DNA of 64,000 bases. Origin: Nostoc sp. FACHB-892. GTDB lineage: Bacteria; Cyanobacteriota; Cyanobacteriia; Cyanobacteriales; Nostocaceae. Numbering within the stretch: the stretch's first letter is position 1; the number at the start of each line of letters is the position of its first letter. The stretch lies in contig NZ_JACJTR010000022.1 in assembly GCF_014698795.1 (NCBI RefSeq), positions 62,001-126,000 of the forward strand. The letters are read 5' to 3'. The notes beneath the pieces were generated by a model. The model ran no database searches, was not told the origin of the DNA, and saw only the letters and a list, made by a program, of their open reading frames with translations. A program made the translations under genes and the position numbers. This document shows positions 8,366 to 17,453 of this stretch, in pieces.

Positions 8366-11300
8366 TTAATTCGCTTGCAACGGCGCGTTTAAGACTTTCT
8401 CAATGCGATCGCGTGTTTCTAGTAAGTGCGCTTTGGTATATTCATCATCTGAATTAACCTCCTTGAGCTTATCATTCAATTGTCTAAGTTTATACCAAGC
8501 TAAAGTACGAGCATCTTCTGGCACATATTCTTTTCGCAACACCATATCAGTTAAGATGTCCAGGTATTGTCGCTGTAAGCCTCGCCGTAAACTAGCAATC
8601 TTCATTGGTTTACCTTTTGGTTGGATTACTTCTGTCCAGATACCTGATTGCAAAGTTTCAAATAGTTCTGGTAGAGTCAGTGCATTTTCGAGCTTCGTTT
8701 TCAGTTCAATATCCTTGAGACGAGAAAGGCGATCGCCTGAGAGTAAATCCCGCAACACAGAACCCTGCATGAATAGCACTAAGTCATGAATTGGAAAATC
8801 CAAACGACCAACTTGCGGTGTACTACCCCAATGCCGCCAACGGGAAGGTGCTAATTTATTCAGTAATTCTGGTGAAAAACTCAAGGCATCTTCTGCAAAT
8901 AGATATTTTTGCAGCGTTTCTAAAGCCTGCCGTTGTTCTTCAACTGGTACCGATTCAAATGGTAATCGGCGTTGGCCGACTTCAGAAGCCTTCCCCGAAG
9001 GTATCTCGCTAGGATGAATGCGAGAAAAAGACTGTCCCCCAATATATTTTGTGGTGTAATATATTTGCTGAAAATAGTTACCCAATACTGTACTAAAACG
9101 TTCGCTCACATCGCTGTAACTATCACCAGCCATTGGGAAACGCTTATCGAGACGTTCCCACATCACCCGCGAATTATTCAACTGCCACTGAGAATAAAGC
9201 AGCACATTGCCGCTGTTATCCCAAGCATCTGCTGTGGGGTCAAGGTCATACACATCTTCATCTGTAGAATAACTCAACTCTGGTTTGTAGGATTGTCCAG
9301 CAATTTCCTCTAAAATTGGCTTTTCTGCTATGGGAGTTGATGTCTGAATTGATAGGTAGCCGTATTTAATCGCCCACTCATCATAAGGGCCTACCATACT
9401 GGGAAAATAATCTCCCTGTTTTGTCCCTTGAGGGGCAATATTTGGAGGAATATAATCCATTACCGAAGTTGTCAGACCTTTGGTTTTGGTAATTTCCGTA
9501 TTATTCATCTCTTGTGGTGATAGCAGTGTACTACCACGGAAGTTATGGCGCAAACCAAGAGTATGCCCAACTTCGTGAGCGATGATTAAACGTAAATATT
9601 CGTTGATATATTGTTTCATCTGGTCTGGAGTGGCCATGGTTTCTGGTAGCAATGACATTGCCAGTGAACCAACGGCAAACTGGTTAGCAGCTTCCATTCC
9701 GTAGCATAAATCGTACTCGCTTGCCATTTTAGATAAACGGTTCAATAACCCTTGTCCCTTTTGCATCTGTTGGGGGACACCGCTATTTTTTGCATCTAAA
9801 CCATTGGCGCAAAGTAGACGATTTTGCATCAAGGCTGATAAAGTGGTGCGATTTTCTGTTTGGCTAGGTTGAATAATTTGGCGATATTCACTTTTGAGTA
9901 CCCGCACGAAGCTAGCATCTACGAGAATATCTGCATCCAAAATTTCCCCAGTCAATGGGTTAACGCGAGATGGCCCCATTGCAAAATAACCATCTACTGT
10001 GTTGATCCAGCGAATCGTGTTATAACGAATATCTGCTGGGTCCCATGTGGCATCATCTGGCATTTGGCGAACTTCAATTGCGTCTTTGAATCCGGCTTTA
10101 AGAAAGGCTTTGTTCCACATTAAAACGCCTTCTTTGATAGGATCGCGGTACTCTAAGGGCACAGCGTTATCAATCCAAAAGACAATCGGTTTTTTGGGTG
10201 GAGAAATTGCTGCTTTCGGGTCTTGTTTTTCTAAATCCCAGCGATTGATGTAACGGACAAAAGAATCGCCGCGATCGTCTTTGGATAAATCTTGGTAGGC
10301 GGTGATGAAATAGCCGATGCGTTCGTCAGCAATGCGCGGGCGATAATTTTTATCGGGGAGTTGGGAGAGACTATAGTGTACGCGCAAGGTATAGCCACGG
10401 TTATCAGCTAGCGACGCAAAACTTGCCACTTCACTGTCACCACTACTGCTACTAGAGAAATTTAAAACTGACTCAATTTCTAAGTTTTGAGGAAAAGCTT
10501 TAGCAGTACCAAAATATGACTGGTCTGTGGTTGCTGGGACTCCTAAACTTGCAGATAATCCACCTAAATCTGTCAGTAGCAAATCTCCTAAGTCGATAAG
10601 AAGAGTTTTGCGTTCTGGATGAATGCTTTTAAGGGAAATGTTGTAAAGAACAGAATCACTAAAAGACCGCGCTAGCGATCGCGCTTGAGGATCTCCCTCA
10701 CGAGTGCGAAAATTAACATTGCGGATCACGAAGTTTAATTTATCATCCACGCGCTGGAAATAAAACAAAAAATCTTGCAGAGGCATACCGCTGTAAATAC
10801 CTCGTTCGCCAATACCCGATTCCAGAGTTGCTGTAGCTAAGTAATTTTTGTTAAGTTGCTCTGGCTTAATTTCTAAATAAATTTTATTCTTTTCTTTATT
10901 ACGATAAAGAGTGAACAATCCTCCTGACTTTTGCGTGTCTTTGATTACTTCATCAAACGGCTCTAAATCATCCTTTGCCGTTGATGTTGGTGTTTTACTA
11001 GGTTTAGGTTTTTCTGCGGGTTTTGCAACTTGTAAAAATGGTTGCTGTCCTGCTTTTTTAGGATCTCCCACTACCCAAATAAACGGTTGAGGCTGTGCGT
11101 GTTTATTTTGATTAACCACCCAAACTTGCCCTGAAGGTAGCCTCTGCTTCTGATAAATATTGATATTATTTAGCGATAATGCTGAGGTTTTAGTTGAAGA
11201 AGTTTCTATCTTTAACTGAGTATTGGATTTCTCTTTGCTTCTGGCTGTTACTACGGCTTCTACAACCGGCGCAGCTTTACGGTTAGCTGACAACTCTGGA

Positions 11301-11395
11301 TCAATGTTAACAGATGGTGACTTGGCGCTAGCCGTTGCTATTCCTAAAAATAAACCATGTAACAAAATCATATAAAAAGTTAATCTGTTCTTCAT
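8366..11395 (-). CDS. secreted zinc-dependent metalloprotease (DUF5117/DUF4953 type)
   Basis: The 1009-residue product has a signal peptide (MKNRLTFYMILLHGLFLGI, cleavage near residues 24-25, ASA). The zinc site is HEVGHTLGLRH at residues 607-617 (His607, Glu608, His611, His617), the extended metzincin-like motif. The surrounding segments, such as YFITAYQDLS, VFWIDNAVPLEYRDP and KGLTTSVMDYIPPN, are typical of the large DUF5117-DUF4953 zinc-dependent proteins. A proline- and lysine-rich linker spans about residues 120-150. It is probably periplasmic or outer-surface. The SEIPSGKASEVGQRR segment encoded at about 8969-9013 looks repeat-derived. The gene stands alone and is divergent from the pentapeptide-repeat gene. 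Its substrate is unknown. Confidence 0.87.
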   Translation of the reverse strand: MKNRLTFYMILLHGLFLGIATASAKSPSVNIDPELSANRKAAPVVEAVVTARSKEKSNTQLKIETSSTKTSALSLNNINIYQKQRLPSGQVWVVNQNKHAQPQPFIWVVGDPKKAGQQPFLQVAKPAEKPKPSKTPTSTAKDDLEPFDEVIKDTQKSGGLFTLYRNKEKNKIYLEIKPEQLNKNYLATATLESGIGERGIYSGMPLQDFLFYFQRVDDKLNFVIRNVNFRTREGDPQARSLARSFSDSVLYNISLKSIHPERKTLLIDLGDLLLTDLGGLSASLGVPATTDQSYFGTAKAFPQNLEIESVLNFSSSSSGDSEVASFASLADNRGYTLRVHYSLSQLPDKNYRPRIADERIGYFITAYQDLSKDDRGDSFVRYINRWDLEKQDPKAAISPPKKPIVFWIDNAVPLEYRDPIKEGVLMWNKAFLKAGFKDAIEVRQMPDDATWDPADIRYNTIRWINTVDGYFAMGPSRVNPLTGEILDADILVDASFVRVLKSEYRQIIQPSQTENRTTLSALMQNRLLCANGLDAKNSGVPQQMQKGQGLLNRLSKMASEYDLCYGMEAANQFAVGSLAMSLLPETMATPDQMKQYINEYLRLIIAHEVGHTLGLRHNFRGSTLLSPQEMNNTEITKTKGLTTSVMDYIPPNIAPQGTKQGDYFPSMVGPYDEWAIKYGYLSIQTSTPIAEKPILEEIAGQSYKPELSYSTDEDVYDLDPTADAWDNSGNVLLYSQWQLNNSRVMWERLDKRFPMAGDSYSDVSERFSTVLGNYFQQIYYTTKYIGGQSFSRIHPSEIPSGKASEVGQRRLPFESVPVEEQRQALETLQKYLFAEDALSFSPELLNKLAPSRWRHWGSTPQVGRLDFPIHDLVLFMQGSVLRDLLSGDRLSRLKDIELKTKLENALTLPELFETLQSGIWTEVIQPKGKPMKIASLRRGLQRQYLDILTDMVLRKEYVPEDARTLAWYKLRQLNDKLKEVNSDDEYTKAHLLETRDRIEKVLNAPLQAN

Positions 11396-11931
11396 TCTAT
11401 ATATCTCCGATAGCTATCCCGTAATTAATCTTTAACTTTTGCAAAGTTATGTAGCGGCTTTTTGCCGATTATCTCGGCTGCTGTTATATCAAGCAGTAAG
11501 CTTTAGACTTCAATTTTAGTTGCTATTTTTCAGCAATATTCATGCTTTTGTACAGTAATATTTTTCCTAACAATTGCGACTTTCACAAACAGTAAGTATT
11601 ATTTTTACATCAGACTAATAAATATCTTGGGAAAAAAGTATAACAAATTAGCCAAAGAAGGTGGAAAATTCCTTGATTTTTGAAATAATTTTTCTGATCA
11701 CACTTTATTTGCAGCAGTAGAAGAAGCTTAAGCTTACTATGGGTTAGCAAGAAGCCGACTTCTAGGAACACCGTCGGTATAGACCATTGGAGATGTCGCC
11801 AATGGATGATATTTTTCGTGTAGTATTTATTGATACTATTAACTTCCGGCAATGAAAAGCAAACTAGCATAGAAAAATTTTTAATTCAGAATTATCGAAA
11901 CAGTAATTTAAATGTAACAACGGACACAGAA
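11396..11931. other. spacer between divergent genes
   Basis: The AT-rich spacer between the metalloprotease and the pentapeptide-repeat gene should hold both promoters. I see short inverted repeats (for example the AAGCTTAAGCTT-like stretch near 11725) but no terminator, RNA gene or recognisable operator. The frame of the pentapeptide gene is open back to a TTG at 11830. Confidence 0.4.
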
Positions 11932-13701
11932 ATGTCAACATATTTATCTCAAGTCTGGCAACTGCTGAGAAATTATGTGAGGGATATAAGGTTAGAAGAG
12001 ATGCCAAAGACCACATCTGTAAAAACCGAAGCAGTTTTACCTTTAGGAAAAAGTATTAAAGAACCATATAAAAGCATTAATTTTGCTCAAGATAATTTAC
12101 AAGAAGATTTATGGTTTCAAAGACTGCAAAAAAGCTTAGAAAAATGGACAATATCAAAGAGCAGTTTGACTTCTGAGATAGTTGATCAGACATCTGACGC
12201 ACTACCTTCTGGGTTCTGTTTCGGAGTGTGCGATCGCCAGATGCATGAAGAGATTTATGATTTACTAGGCAATCGGGCGCTAAAACCAGAAATAGTTAAC
12301 CAACTAATGGAATTGGTTGTGACTAGTCAAAAAAATCGCCCAGAACTGCTTTTTTGGCGGCTAGAAGATTTTTATCGTCGCTGGTGTCAGGGAGAATTTA
12401 TCGATGAGACACCAGATGATAACCTACCTCAGAAAACAATGATAAAGCTAGCGGCGCAAAATATTGCGATCGGGCTGAGGCAGGTAGACATATATACAGG
12501 GCTGAACGTATTGATTTTACTGTTAGAGCTACACCGCTACGCCCAAGAGCGAGATGAACTCAAACAAAAAATCACTTTTTTTCCATCTGCTCAACCAGAT
12601 ACAGACAATTTTTTTACATCCCAACTGCTGCGGATCATCAACTATAGTGATGCCCTGGAAATTGGTAATTTTAGTAATATAGTCGGGCAATTCCTCAAAG
12701 GCGGGAACTTTAGAGGTGTTTACTTGGGCGATGCCAACCTGATCGGTGCAGACTTTAGGGGGGCTGACCTAAGCCTTGCTTATCTCGGCGATGCCAACTT
12801 GACTGGCGTAAACTTCAGTGGTGCAAACCTTAGCGGTGCCAACCTCGGCGACGCTAACCTCAGCAGTGCCAACCTCAGTGGTGCTAACCTCAGTAGTGCC
12901 GATCTCAGCAGCACCAACCTTAGCGGTGCTAACCTTAGCTGTGCCAACCTTAGCCGCGCCGACCTCAACCGTGCTGACCTTAGCAGCAGTAACCTCAGCC
13001 GCGCCGACCTTAGGCGTGCCGACCTCAACCGCGCTGACCTCAGCAGCACTAACTTTAGCCATGCCGACCTAAGTAACGCCATCCTTTTCGGTGCGAATCT
13101 AAGTGAAGCCAACCTCTACAGCGCCAACCTTAACCATGCTGATCTCTGTCGCGCTGACCTCAGTGGTGCTGATTTGAGTCACGCCATCCTCAACGGTACT
13201 AACCTCAGTGACACAATTCTTTTTAGTACCAACCTTAGTAATGCCATTCTCATGGCCGCTGACCTCAGCTATGCCAAACTCAACGGTGCCAAGCTTAACA
13301 ACGCCAGACTCAACGGTGCAATGTTCTTAGGCGCAGACCTTAGCGGTGTAGACCTGAGTGGGGTGATTCTCAACGAAGCCGACCTGAGTGGGGTGATTCT
13401 CAGCGAAGCCGACCTCAGTGGTGCCGATCTCACCGACGCGATCCTCTTCGGCACAGACTTCAGCTATGCCAACCTTAACAGTGCTAACCTCAGTGGCAGT
13501 AACCTCAGTGGTGCTATGCTCAACGGTGCGGATCTTAGTCATAGTAACCTCAGCTACGCCATTCTCGGTGGTGCCGACCTCAGCGATGCCAATATGGAAA
13601 AAATGACCTGGGGTAAAAAGCAGCAGTGGGAAGGTGTGCGGGGATTAGAGACAGCAGTGAATGTGCCGGAGGCGTTGAAGGAAGAATTGGGGCTGAATTG
13701 A
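11932..13701 (+). CDS. pentapeptide-repeat protein with helical N-terminal domain
   Basis: From the ATG at 11932 the product has 589 residues. About the first 255 form a non-repeat domain (QVWQLLRNYVRD, LLFWRLEDFYRRWCQGEF) that I do not recognise. From about base 12700 to 13600 the protein is almost pure A(D/N)LSX pentapeptide repeats, roughly 60 of them, expected to fold into a right-handed quadrilateral beta-helix. A short tail (KMTWGKKQQWEGVRG) follows. Such proteins are abundant in Nostoc and mostly of unknown role; a few in other bacteria mimic DNA. The frame is open upstream to a TTG at 11830, so the start is uncertain by 34 residues. The repeats also create long open frames on the other strand; these are not real genes. 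Confidence 0.85.
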   Translation: MSTYLSQVWQLLRNYVRDIRLEEMPKTTSVKTEAVLPLGKSIKEPYKSINFAQDNLQEDLWFQRLQKSLEKWTISKSSLTSEIVDQTSDALPSGFCFGVCDRQMHEEIYDLLGNRALKPEIVNQLMELVVTSQKNRPELLFWRLEDFYRRWCQGEFIDETPDDNLPQKTMIKLAAQNIAIGLRQVDIYTGLNVLILLLELHRYAQERDELKQKITFFPSAQPDTDNFFTSQLLRIINYSDALEIGNFSNIVGQFLKGGNFRGVYLGDANLIGADFRGADLSLAYLGDANLTGVNFSGANLSGANLGDANLSSANLSGANLSSADLSSTNLSGANLSCANLSRADLNRADLSSSNLSRADLRRADLNRADLSSTNFSHADLSNAILFGANLSEANLYSANLNHADLCRADLSGADLSHAILNGTNLSDTILFSTNLSNAILMAADLSYAKLNGAKLNNARLNGAMFLGADLSGVDLSGVILNEADLSGVILSEADLSGADLTDAILFGTDFSYANLNSANLSGSNLSGAMLNGADLSHSNLSYAILGGADLSDANMEKMTWGKKQQWEGVRGLETAVNVPEALKEELGLN

Positions 13702-13745
13702 GATGAGGGGGCAAGAGGGACAAGGGGACGTAAAATCCAAGCTTT

Positions 13746-13955
13746 GAACAGCAACTTTCGAGTTCTGAACACGATTTTCCGAGTTCCGAACACCAACTTC
13801 CGAGTTCCAAACACCAACTTCCGAGTTCTAAACACCAACTTTCGAGTTCTAAACACCAACTTTTGAGTTCTAAACACCAACTTTCGAGTTCCGAACACGA
13901 TTTTCCGAGTTCCGAACACGACTTTCCGAGTTCCGAACACCAACTTCCGAGTTCC
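13746..13955. repeat. 21-bp tandem repeat, ten copies
   Basis: Ten adjacent units of exactly 21 bp, for example AAACACCAACTTTCGAGTTC plus one base, start 45 bases after the pentapeptide-repeat stop. Units differ at a few positions only (CCAAC/CGATT, TTC/TCC, leading G or A). As 21 is a multiple of three and some frames lack stops, two minus-strand frames stay open across the array and would encode heptad peptides; I treat these as a by-product. It has no spacers, so it is not a CRISPR array. Confidence 0.95.
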
Positions 13956-14109
13956 AATCTCAAAAGATGGGGATCTGAGCTTGAGCAGTGATGAATACTA
14001 CCTCAAAGCCCGCTCTGAGTATGTTAACTGTACACCAGATGCCGATATCCCGCTTGCTAGAGTGTAAGTCGTTCACGTAAAATATAATGCCATTGTTGCG
14101 GCAGTTCTC
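13956..14109 (+). other. possible gene-tail remnant next to the tandem repeat
   Basis: After the tandem array one frame reads ISKDGDLSLSS then DEYYLKARSEYVNC and ends IPLARV with TAA at about 14066. It has protein-like composition but no start codon outside the repeat. It may be the 3' end of a gene that the tandem array has invaded. The family is not recognised. Confidence 0.35.
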
Positions 14110-15180
14110 ATGACCTCATCTGCGTCGTTTGACACATTAGAGTCTTTACAGGCGGATATCGCTGAATTGATCGCTCGCTTACCGACATTAAAAAATCGGC
14201 AATTTATTCAGCAATCACTTGCGACTATTCTTCGTCTAGCTGATACCGAAATTGAACGTCTCGATTGGAAAATCTTGTCGGCTGCATTAGCAGATATGGA
14301 GAGGGGTTTCCAGCTATTTTATGATTATCGACATGTTCGTAAAGTCACCATCTTTGGTTCTGCTCGTCTAGCGCCAGATACGCCAGATTACCAAATGGCT
14401 CTTAAGTTTGCTCGCGCTGTTTCTCAATTAGGATTTATGGTGATGACAGGCGGTGGCGGTGGAATCATGCAAGCGGGTCAGGAAGGGGCTGGGCGAGAAA
14501 ATTCTTTTGGATTAAACATTCAGTTACCCTTTGAGCAGGAAGCGAACCCGTTTATAGAAGGTGATCCTAAGCTAGTTCACTTCAAATATTTCTTTACCCG
14601 CAAGCTGTTTCTCCTTAAAGAAAGTGATGCTGTAGCCTTGTTTCCTGGAGGTTTTGGCACTCAAGATGAAGCTTTTGAATGTATGACATTAAGCCAGACT
14701 GGTAAATTTGGCCCAGTACCCGTAGTTTTAATTGATCACCCTGGTGGCGATTATTGGCGATCTTGGAGCGAATATATTGATAAGCAACTAGTGCAAAATG
14801 GTCTTGTCAGTCCTGAAGACCCCAACCTTTATACGGTGACGGATAACGTGGATGTGGCTTGTGACGCTATTACCCGTTTTTACCAGGTTTATCACTCCTG
14901 TCGATATGTAAGCAATAAATTAGTCATCCGTCTGAAGACAGATATATCAGATGATCAGGTAGAGCAACTCAATGCTAATTTCAGCGACATTATTATTCAA
15001 GGGCGGATTGAAAAAAGTCAGGCATTACCCCAAGAGGCACAAGATGAAACTGTTGGACTACCCCGGCTCATTTTGTGCTTCAATCAACGTGACTTGGGGC
15101 GCTTGTATCAGATGATTGCCACAATCAACCAGATGGGTACGCCTTCACCAGAGGATGCAGCGCATCCAGAAAGGAAGTAG
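14110..15180 (+). CDS. LOG family protein (lysine decarboxylase-like fold)
   Basis: The 356-residue product has the nucleotide-binding motif MTGGGGGIMQA (about residues 112-122) and the family signature PGGFGTQDE at 179-187. LOG proteins carry a Rossmann-like fold and many hydrolyse nucleoside 5'-monophosphates, including cytokinin ribotides; older annotations call them lysine decarboxylases without support. This member has about 75 extra N-terminal helical residues and a roughly 80-residue C-terminal extension compared with the compact plant type, so the substrate is uncertain. It is cytosolic. The gene follows the tandem array and stands alone; the start ATG is preceded by a TTGCGGCAGTTCTC stretch with no strong ribosome site. 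Confidence 0.88.
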   Translation: MTSSASFDTLESLQADIAELIARLPTLKNRQFIQQSLATILRLADTEIERLDWKILSAALADMERGFQLFYDYRHVRKVTIFGSARLAPDTPDYQMALKFARAVSQLGFMVMTGGGGGIMQAGQEGAGRENSFGLNIQLPFEQEANPFIEGDPKLVHFKYFFTRKLFLLKESDAVALFPGGFGTQDEAFECMTLSQTGKFGPVPVVLIDHPGGDYWRSWSEYIDKQLVQNGLVSPEDPNLYTVTDNVDVACDAITRFYQVYHSCRYVSNKLVIRLKTDISDDQVEQLNANFSDIIIQGRIEKSQALPQEAQDETVGLPRLILCFNQRDLGRLYQMIATINQMGTPSPEDAAHPERK

Positions 15181-15621
15181 GTCTTAACTAATTCCTAATT
15201 CGTAATTCGTAATTACGTTCGCGGACTCCTTCTCTCCGAAACGCTAAGAGCGAACGCGCTGCGCTAAGTTAATTTTTGGGTTTGTTGAGTCCCGTACTAA
15301 ATTCTAAAATTGCTGCTTTATAAGTAGTAGGGGTATGAATCCTTAATTAATTCAATTACGAATTACGAATTACAAACTATTTTGATTTTTATTGCGAATT
15401 GCGTTACCGGAGCGGGGCGTTAGCCCATTGCGAATTGGATTTATGTGGCTATCTTTATGAACAATAGGCACTTTGGCATTGTCAAAGGAGCCGCGAAAAC
15501 AATATTATTCACCCTACTTAACAGATGAGAAAAACAGCAGTTATCATGACTCAATACTGATTCTTGTAAAAAAGCTTGTATATTAGCACAGTAAACTCAA
15601 ATCCTAACAGAGGAATAAAAA
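15181..15621. repeat. spacer with inverted dispersed repeats
   Basis: TAATTCGTAATTCGTAATTA (about 15196-15215) faces AATTACGAATTACGAATTAC (about 15354-15373), an inverted pair also seen as AATTACGAAGTACGAATTACG at 48125. Between and after them are SDR pieces: CGCGCTGCGCTAAG near 15255, and GGAGCGGGGCGTTAGCCC at about 15409-15426, whose reverse complement resembles GGGCTAAACGCCCCGC at 48064. No gene is seen. Confidence 0.7.
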
Positions 15622-16944
15622 ATGCTGGAATTATTGGGTTCAGGTTTAGTGTCGCTCTGGCTAGAGATGGCCGGGGTACAAATCAAACCTCTAGATGCCT
15701 TAGATGCTTTGACTTGGCAAAGTAGCCCTGGCTTGGTTCTTGCCCCTGATCCCAATCCAGCTGGGGCGACTACGGTGCAGCAATATCTGAAACAGTTAGT
15801 AACATCGAAACTAATAGCCCAAAATCTGGCTGAGAGTCAGGGGATTTGGATGCAGTCGGGGCCGATGTTAATGGCAAATCACCAAGGTACAACACCCCTG
15901 CCGGCTGCCTCTTTAACCAAAATTGCCACTTCACTAGTTGCTTTGAAAACTTGGGGACCAGACTTCCAATTTGATACCTTAGTCAGTGCTACCGGCCCAG
16001 TGGTAAAAGGGGTTGTACAGGGTGATTTGGTAATTACTGGTGGTGGTGATCCTTTGTTTGTTTGGGAAGAAGCGATCGCTCTTGGCAATACTCTCAATAA
16101 AATGGGCATCAAGCAGGTAAAGGGAAATTTGATCATTACTGGCAATTTTGCCATGAATTTCCAACGTCAGCCGATGCTGGCGGGTCTGATGCTCAAGCAA
16201 ACACTAAATCGTGCGACTTGGGGCCGCCCCGCTATTTATATACACTCAATTATGCCCAAGGGAACGCCCAAGCCTGAAGTCTTGATTGCGGGTGCTGTGA
16301 AAGTTGAAGCGCAACCAAGCCCTCAACAAACTTTGTTAATGCGTCATCGCTCGTTGCCCTTGAAGCAACTAATCAAAGAAATGAATGTTTACAGTAACAA
16401 CGAGATGGCAGAGATGCTGGCAGACTCAGTGGGAGGAGCCACTGTAGTGCAGTCAACTGCTGCTAACCTTGCTAGGGTGCCACAAGTAGAAATTCAGTTA
16501 ATCAATGGTTCTGGATTGGGGCCGGAAAATCGTATTTCTCCCAGAGCTGCTTGTGCGATGTTGATGGCTATTCAAAAAGAAGCAGCTGCCCATCAATTGA
16601 ATCTGGCTGACTTGTTCCCCATGTCTGGATTTGATCAGCGAGGGACACTACACTCCAGACACATTCCAGCCGCAACTGTAATCAAAACTGGGACTCTCCG
16701 GGATGTGAGCGCTTTAGCTGGAGTGATGCCCACACGCGATCGCGGTTTGGTTTGGTTTGCTATTATCAACCGTGGGACAAATGTCTGGGGTTTGCGGACT
16801 GGACAAGACCAACTACTGCAAAATGTTGTAAAACAATTACAACTACCTTTGGCTGTTCCTGTTAATCTCACTCCCCACTCAGCCATCAACTCTTTACCAC
16901 AGCTAGGCGCAGCCAGTCGAAATGAAATTTTATTCAAAAGTTAG
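15622..16944 (+). CDS. dacB: D-alanyl-D-alanine carboxypeptidase, peptidase S13 (PBP4) family
   Basis: The 440-residue product has the three penicillin-binding motifs in order: SLTK (Ser97 nucleophile, Lys100), SNN (258-260, in VYSNNEMAEML) and KTG (355-357). This is the S13/PBP4 family, which trims the terminal D-Ala of peptidoglycan stem peptides and can act as an endopeptidase. The N-terminus (MLELLGSGLVSLWLEMAG) is moderately hydrophobic but is not a classic signal peptide. Activity is expected in the periplasm. The AGAGG box before the ATG (AACAGAGGAATAAAAAATG) supports the start. It stands alone. Symbol by family, not by proven function. Confidence 0.87.
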   Translation: MLELLGSGLVSLWLEMAGVQIKPLDALDALTWQSSPGLVLAPDPNPAGATTVQQYLKQLVTSKLIAQNLAESQGIWMQSGPMLMANHQGTTPLPAASLTKIATSLVALKTWGPDFQFDTLVSATGPVVKGVVQGDLVITGGGDPLFVWEEAIALGNTLNKMGIKQVKGNLIITGNFAMNFQRQPMLAGLMLKQTLNRATWGRPAIYIHSIMPKGTPKPEVLIAGAVKVEAQPSPQQTLLMRHRSLPLKQLIKEMNVYSNNEMAEMLADSVGGATVVQSTAANLARVPQVEIQLINGSGLGPENRISPRAACAMLMAIQKEAAAHQLNLADLFPMSGFDQRGTLHSRHIPAATVIKTGTLRDVSALAGVMPTRDRGLVWFAIINRGTNVWGLRTGQDQLLQNVVKQLQLPLAVPVNLTPHSAINSLPQLGAASRNEILFKS

Positions 16945-17453
16945 TTCATCGTCTAGAGTCACATCTGACAAGGTTTTGAACTAAAAGTGAGTATCGGTGT
17001 CTACTAGCCCTTATTTCCTTTTGATGTGTGTCACTACCTCGAAAGGTTTAGTACAGCACGGTGTAAATAAGCAGACCATTGAAAAGTCCTAAAGAGCTTA
17101 TTTCATAAACCTTTTGACTTTTTATTTTTGACTTCCGCCTAGCGGTACTAGTATTATTTAGAAATCCAAAAGTTTTATTAATGGGTAAAAACCGAACTTG
17201 TAAAGGGTAAATGTCCATAATAGCTTTTGGGTTAAATTTTCAATTAAGTTGATTACAGATAGTTCGCAAAATGCCTTAACCTCAGTATTGAGAAGAGCAG
17301 ACAAACCTCAAGTAAAAATAACTGTAAATAGATTTGTCACATCAAGAGGAAAGGGAGCAGGGGGTAGGGGAAAAGACCCCATACCCGCTTCCTGCCCCCT
17401 GCCTCTTCGGTCACGACTAAGCAACAATTAAGCTTATAAATTAGGTTGTGATT
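16945..17453. other. spacer with a CCGC(N3)GCGG repeat copy
   Basis: No gene is supported. Around 17114-17153 CTTTTGACTTTTTATTTTTG runs into ACTTCCGCCTAGCGGTACTAG, the reverse complement of a repeat seen at about 42908-42940 (TAGTACCGCAAGGCGGAAG then TCAAAAGTCAAAAGT). A GGGAGCAGGGGGTAGGGG string with its partner CTTCCTGCCCCCTGCC at 17350-17405 could form a long imperfect hairpin just upstream of the HtrA gene. Confidence 0.5.

Noticed and set aside
12769..13542. Long open frames on the minus and other plus frames across the pentapeptide-repeat gene
   Set aside because: They mirror the 15-bp repeat structure of the real gene, have extreme composition (Leu/Arg, Ala/Val) and lack start signals.
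13746..13955. CRISPR array
   Set aside because: The units are contiguous and nearly identical with no unique spacers, and no cas genes are present.
13554..13963. Two minus-strand heptad-repeat frames of about 128 codons
   Set aside because: They arise from the 21-bp tandem repeats having no stops in these frames and run antisense into the pentapeptide-repeat gene.
17249..17431. A 60-codon plus-strand frame before the HtrA gene
   Set aside because: Half of it is made of low-complexity GGGAGCAGGGGG-type spacer repeats.
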